Source: Cymbidium sinense
Taxonomy: Eukaryota > Streptophyta > Magnoliopsida > Asparagales > Orchidaceae
Length of the DNA: 64,000 nt
Direction: 5' to 3'
NCBI GenBank assembly: GCA_021442155.1
Contig: CM038218.1
Location: 55,713,277 to 55,777,276 of the forward strand
The notes beneath the pieces were generated by a model. That model worked only from the letters and a program-made list of their open reading frames with translations, searched no databases and was not told where the DNA came from. Position 1 is the stretch's first letter; every line of letters begins with the position of its first letter. Shown here piece after piece: positions 61,501-64,000 of this stretch. The position numbers and the translations under genes are program-made.

Positions 61501-64000
61501 CAAAGAACCTCCAAAACCCAAAAGTAATTAAGCCCAATCCATTCCAAGAAAAGGATTTCACCAAAATAACCATTAAAAGAGACCGGTATTACAATTTCTT
61601 CCTTGCAAGAAAGCATGTGAGGTTAGGCATTATATAAGCAAGGACTACCGTATTTAAAGTCTAAGCAAATGTACCAATCAAAATCCTTTCAACATAAGTG
61701 TTGAAACCTTTATGAACCCAAGTGGGATTGTCACTATAAAACCAAGAATAACACAAGGCTCAATTGAGTTCCAATTCAAGATATTGATGTGCATATAGTT
61801 CAACATCCCCCATAGTATTGTAAATGCCAAAAATAATCCTTCCAACTAAAGGAGAAGGTAAAGGCGCAAGTCATGGCAAAGAGCACAAGACAAAGAATGA
61901 TATCTATGAGGAGTATCCATAAAGAACACAAGGAAATAGAAAAAAAAAAGGGAGGCTAAGAGGAGAATTAGATTCTAAGGTAAGGAAGCCCGTAATTGTC
62001 CACGTTAACTGCACTAACGCAAGTATTTGGGTAATGTAAATTGATCAAAGAAGATGATATGTTTAATCTCGACCCTGATTTGCAAGGTAATCAAGACAAG
62101 CATTACCTTCATGCCAAACATGAGTGATGGTAAAATTTAGAGAGAGAAGAGCCCTAGTTTGCTTGAGAGGAGGTACAAACAAGCATTGCTCATATTGGTA
62201 GAAGTCAAAAGGTCAATCAAGAAGAGGCCCACCTCTATCCAAATATTGAGCCATCCATTTTGAAGACAAATTTCTAGAGCTTTGTGGACTGCCATAAGCT
62301 CAGTATAAGGGACATTGCTGGAAATAAGGGGATAAGCAAATGCACATAGGACTATACCCTTAAAAAATGAAAATGCCTCCACAACCGTGAGCCATTATGA
62401 GAGACAGCCATCATAATTTTAATAATATGATCAAGAGGTTTTTCCAAAAAACCATTCTATCATTTTGATAAGAAGGTCGGTTTGGAAGGTTGAGGCCCGC
62501 TTTATTGGCTGATTTACTTTTAAAATGTTTATGGATGAATTAAATTGGCTTTAAACAAAGTCACAAATTTTGTTTTAGTTCTAAATCCTCATGTGATTCA
62601 TACTTAATCCCACGATGTTTAGTTCATTTTAGTCCATCCATATGAACCAAATAAGAGTAATGGCATGATTATGATTTTAATATGACCTTTAATTGCATTG
62701 TCAAAGTAAACTTCAAGAAGTTGATATAAAGTAAAAGAATAATTAAAATTGATAGTGTTGAATAGATCATCATACCAAATCCAAATTTTAGAGGCAATAG
62801 CCCCATTAACAAAAAAACATGGTTAACATTCTCAATATGAGAACAACATTGACATTTAGAGGGTAAATAAAACCCTTTACCCCACAACAAAGAGTCAACA
62901 GAATAAAGTTTTTAGGATACCAAGTTAGAATAGAGTAAGAAGAGGGGATATTGTTATTCCAAATTTTGTAGAACACAATAGAAGAATCCTCGAGTGTCTT
63001 TAGTGTGAAGCCACACATTTTAAGGTTGAAATCCCATTATGAGATAGCTTAAAGATAATCTGATCATGATTGTTAGAGTGATAGGAATATTAATAATCAT
63101 ATTTAAGAAAGTGAAGGAATAGAATCAAGAATCTTATTAGTGTTCCACTTGTGGTTTGCCGTAATGAATTAACTCTAATAGCGTAAGTGGAGTGAGTGTA
63201 GAGTAAGTCATCAATGGATCCGTAACCACTCCAGCTTGTCTTGCCAAAAGAAGGAATTGCGAGTTTATGCCCCAAAAAATTAAGGATTCTATCCCATTTG
63301 ACAACAAAGTCTTCTCCACACGTGAGAATCACCCGATTTAAAGGGACAAAATGAGAGTATGTTTACCCGGCAATATTTAGAAGTCATGAAATTCCCAAAG
63401 ATTTTTTTGCCCTAAAATTTCACCAAAGTTTGTAGGAGAAGGCATTGATAACTCTTTGATGGATTTACATCCTGACCTCCCTCTTCAAGAGTACCACAAC
63501 TTTAGACCAAGATGACAGCATTCTTTTAAGAGGTATTGGTTCCCTAAAAATTTGTTTAAGACAATAATGATTGATGGTAGAGTTGGTAGGCACAATGGTT
63601 TGAAGAAGGTATATAGGCATGGAATTTAGAGTGCTCTTGATCAAGGTAAGCCTACCACCAAAAGAGAGTAAATGAAATTTCCAATCAAATTTTGTTAGAA
63701 CTGAATTAGATCATCAAAAGGAGTGATCTTTTGGCCTTTAAAAGCGAGCCCCAAGGTAATTAAGAGGAGTTGATTTTGCATAAAATTAGTAATTCTAGGA
63801 TATTTGGTTAAGTCTATTAGAGGAATCTTAGTTGAAGGAATAAAACCACATTTTCCTTCATTAAGAAAAAGACCACTAACTTTACCAAAATCATTTAGAG
63901 GTTCTTAATGGTTTTAACATGTTGAAGGGAGCCGCAGTGAAGATAATGAAATCATCCGCAAAGCTAAGATGAGAAATAGGGAAACCTCCATGAGTTTTAA
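58501..64000 (-). mobile_element. LINE A': second copy of LINE A, cut by window end
   Basis: Minus-strand 3' portion of the LINE: A-tail (T run 58,501-58,512), 3' UTR to about 61,970, then ORF2 from its C-terminus upstream into the reverse transcriptase. It aligns with 6,062-11,636. It repairs some frame breaks of LINE A and introduces others. The upstream half, with the endonuclease and ORF1, would lie beyond the window. Confidence 0.9.
61970..64000 (-). pseudogene. LINE A' ORF2, partial: RT, zf-RVT, RNase H
   Basis: RNase H reads as one frame over 62,140-62,380 with TELMAVHKALEICLQNGW and LNIWIEV, a segment that is frame-broken in LINE A. The zf-RVT cysteine/histidine region (CQCCSHIENVNHVF) is near 62,830-62,870. 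The FADD active-site box is at 63,951-63,962, in frame with the preceding GGFPISHLS because a GGG run here is GG in LINE A. The catalytic Asp segment of RNase H (NTDGS in LINE A) is damaged near 62,405. The upstream part lies outside the window. Confidence 0.85.

Larger units (their letters stand above)
52591..64000 (+). repeat. Second copy of the 11-kb block at 1-11,636
   Basis: Same order and orientation as bases 1-11,636: satellite (52,591-53,085 and 53,446-58,500, both without genes), GRP fragment (53,086-53,445) and LINE 3' portion (58,501 onward). Most differences are one- to few-base indels, many at CAG/CTG/CCG/CG positions and homopolymers, a pattern expected of raw long-read error rather than evolution. 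The window ends inside the copy. Confidence 0.92.

Noticed and set aside
1..64000. A genuine chromosome end (perfect telomere array)
   Set aside because: The longest perfect run I counted is seven units (17,760-17,808); everything else is degenerate and interrupted by transposons.
1..64000. Cestrum-type TTTTTTAGGG telomere or Allium-type telomere repeat
   Set aside because: TTTTTTAGG words occur but never as a regular array; no Allium-type unit was noticed.
1..64000. tRNA, rRNA, snRNA genes or LTR retrotransposons
   Set aside because: No cloverleaf, rRNA core motif, paired LTR or gag/pol order was noticed by reading both strands; not tested computationally.

Overview
This is nuclear DNA from a land plant, taken from a subtelomeric or interstitial telomere-like region. 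Nearly every non-transposon base belongs to degenerate TTTAGGG (Arabidopsis-type telomere) sequence, always with the G-rich strand on +. The LINE elements have the plant-type domain order: ORF1 with a DUF4283-like region and a zinc knuckle, then endonuclease, reverse transcriptase, zf-RVT and a C-terminal RNase H. The species cannot be fixed from the sequence. I see no intact gene, tRNA, rRNA or CRISPR array; all coding matter is decayed or frameshifted in this consensus.

Layout. 1-6,061: T-rich/telomere-like composite satellite carrying a fragment of a glycine-rich RNA-binding protein (GRP) gene. 6,062-15,165: a near full-length LINE on the minus strand (LINE A) with poly(A) tail, unusually long 3' UTR, ORF2 and ORF1. 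15,166-33,437: satellite, including a 2.9-kb tandem duplication. 33,438-33,537: 100 Ns. 33,538-38,925: an older, diverged LINE of the same family (LINE B), minus strand, losing its 3' part into the gap. 38,926-39,960: an odd GC-rich block that reads as TTTAGGG with T changed to C. 39,961-48,185: satellite with three GRP fragments. 48,186-49,300: a 5'-truncated LINE 3' end (LINE C), minus strand. 49,301-52,590: satellite with a fifth GRP fragment. 52,591-64,000: a second copy of bases 1-11,636, including the GRP fragment and the 3' two-thirds of LINE A.

Biology suggested. All LINE insertions and all GRP fragments have their sense strand on the C-rich (CCCTAAA) strand and end in A-tracts abutting telomere-like repeats. 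That is compatible with a LINE lineage that targets or accumulates in telomeric repeats, in the manner of insect SART/TRAS elements, and that also mobilised a host GRP mRNA. Later amplification of the satellite could produce the same picture.

Quality warning. The window contains a 26-base match to the Oxford Nanopore ligation adapter at 53,173-53,198. The two copies of the 11-kb block differ mainly by small indels or substitutions at CAG/CTG/CCG/CG sites and homopolymers. The GC-rich block resembles the known CCCTAA-to-CCCTGG nanopore telomere miscall. Many frameshifts, the second copy and the GC-rich block may therefore be sequencing or assembly artefacts.
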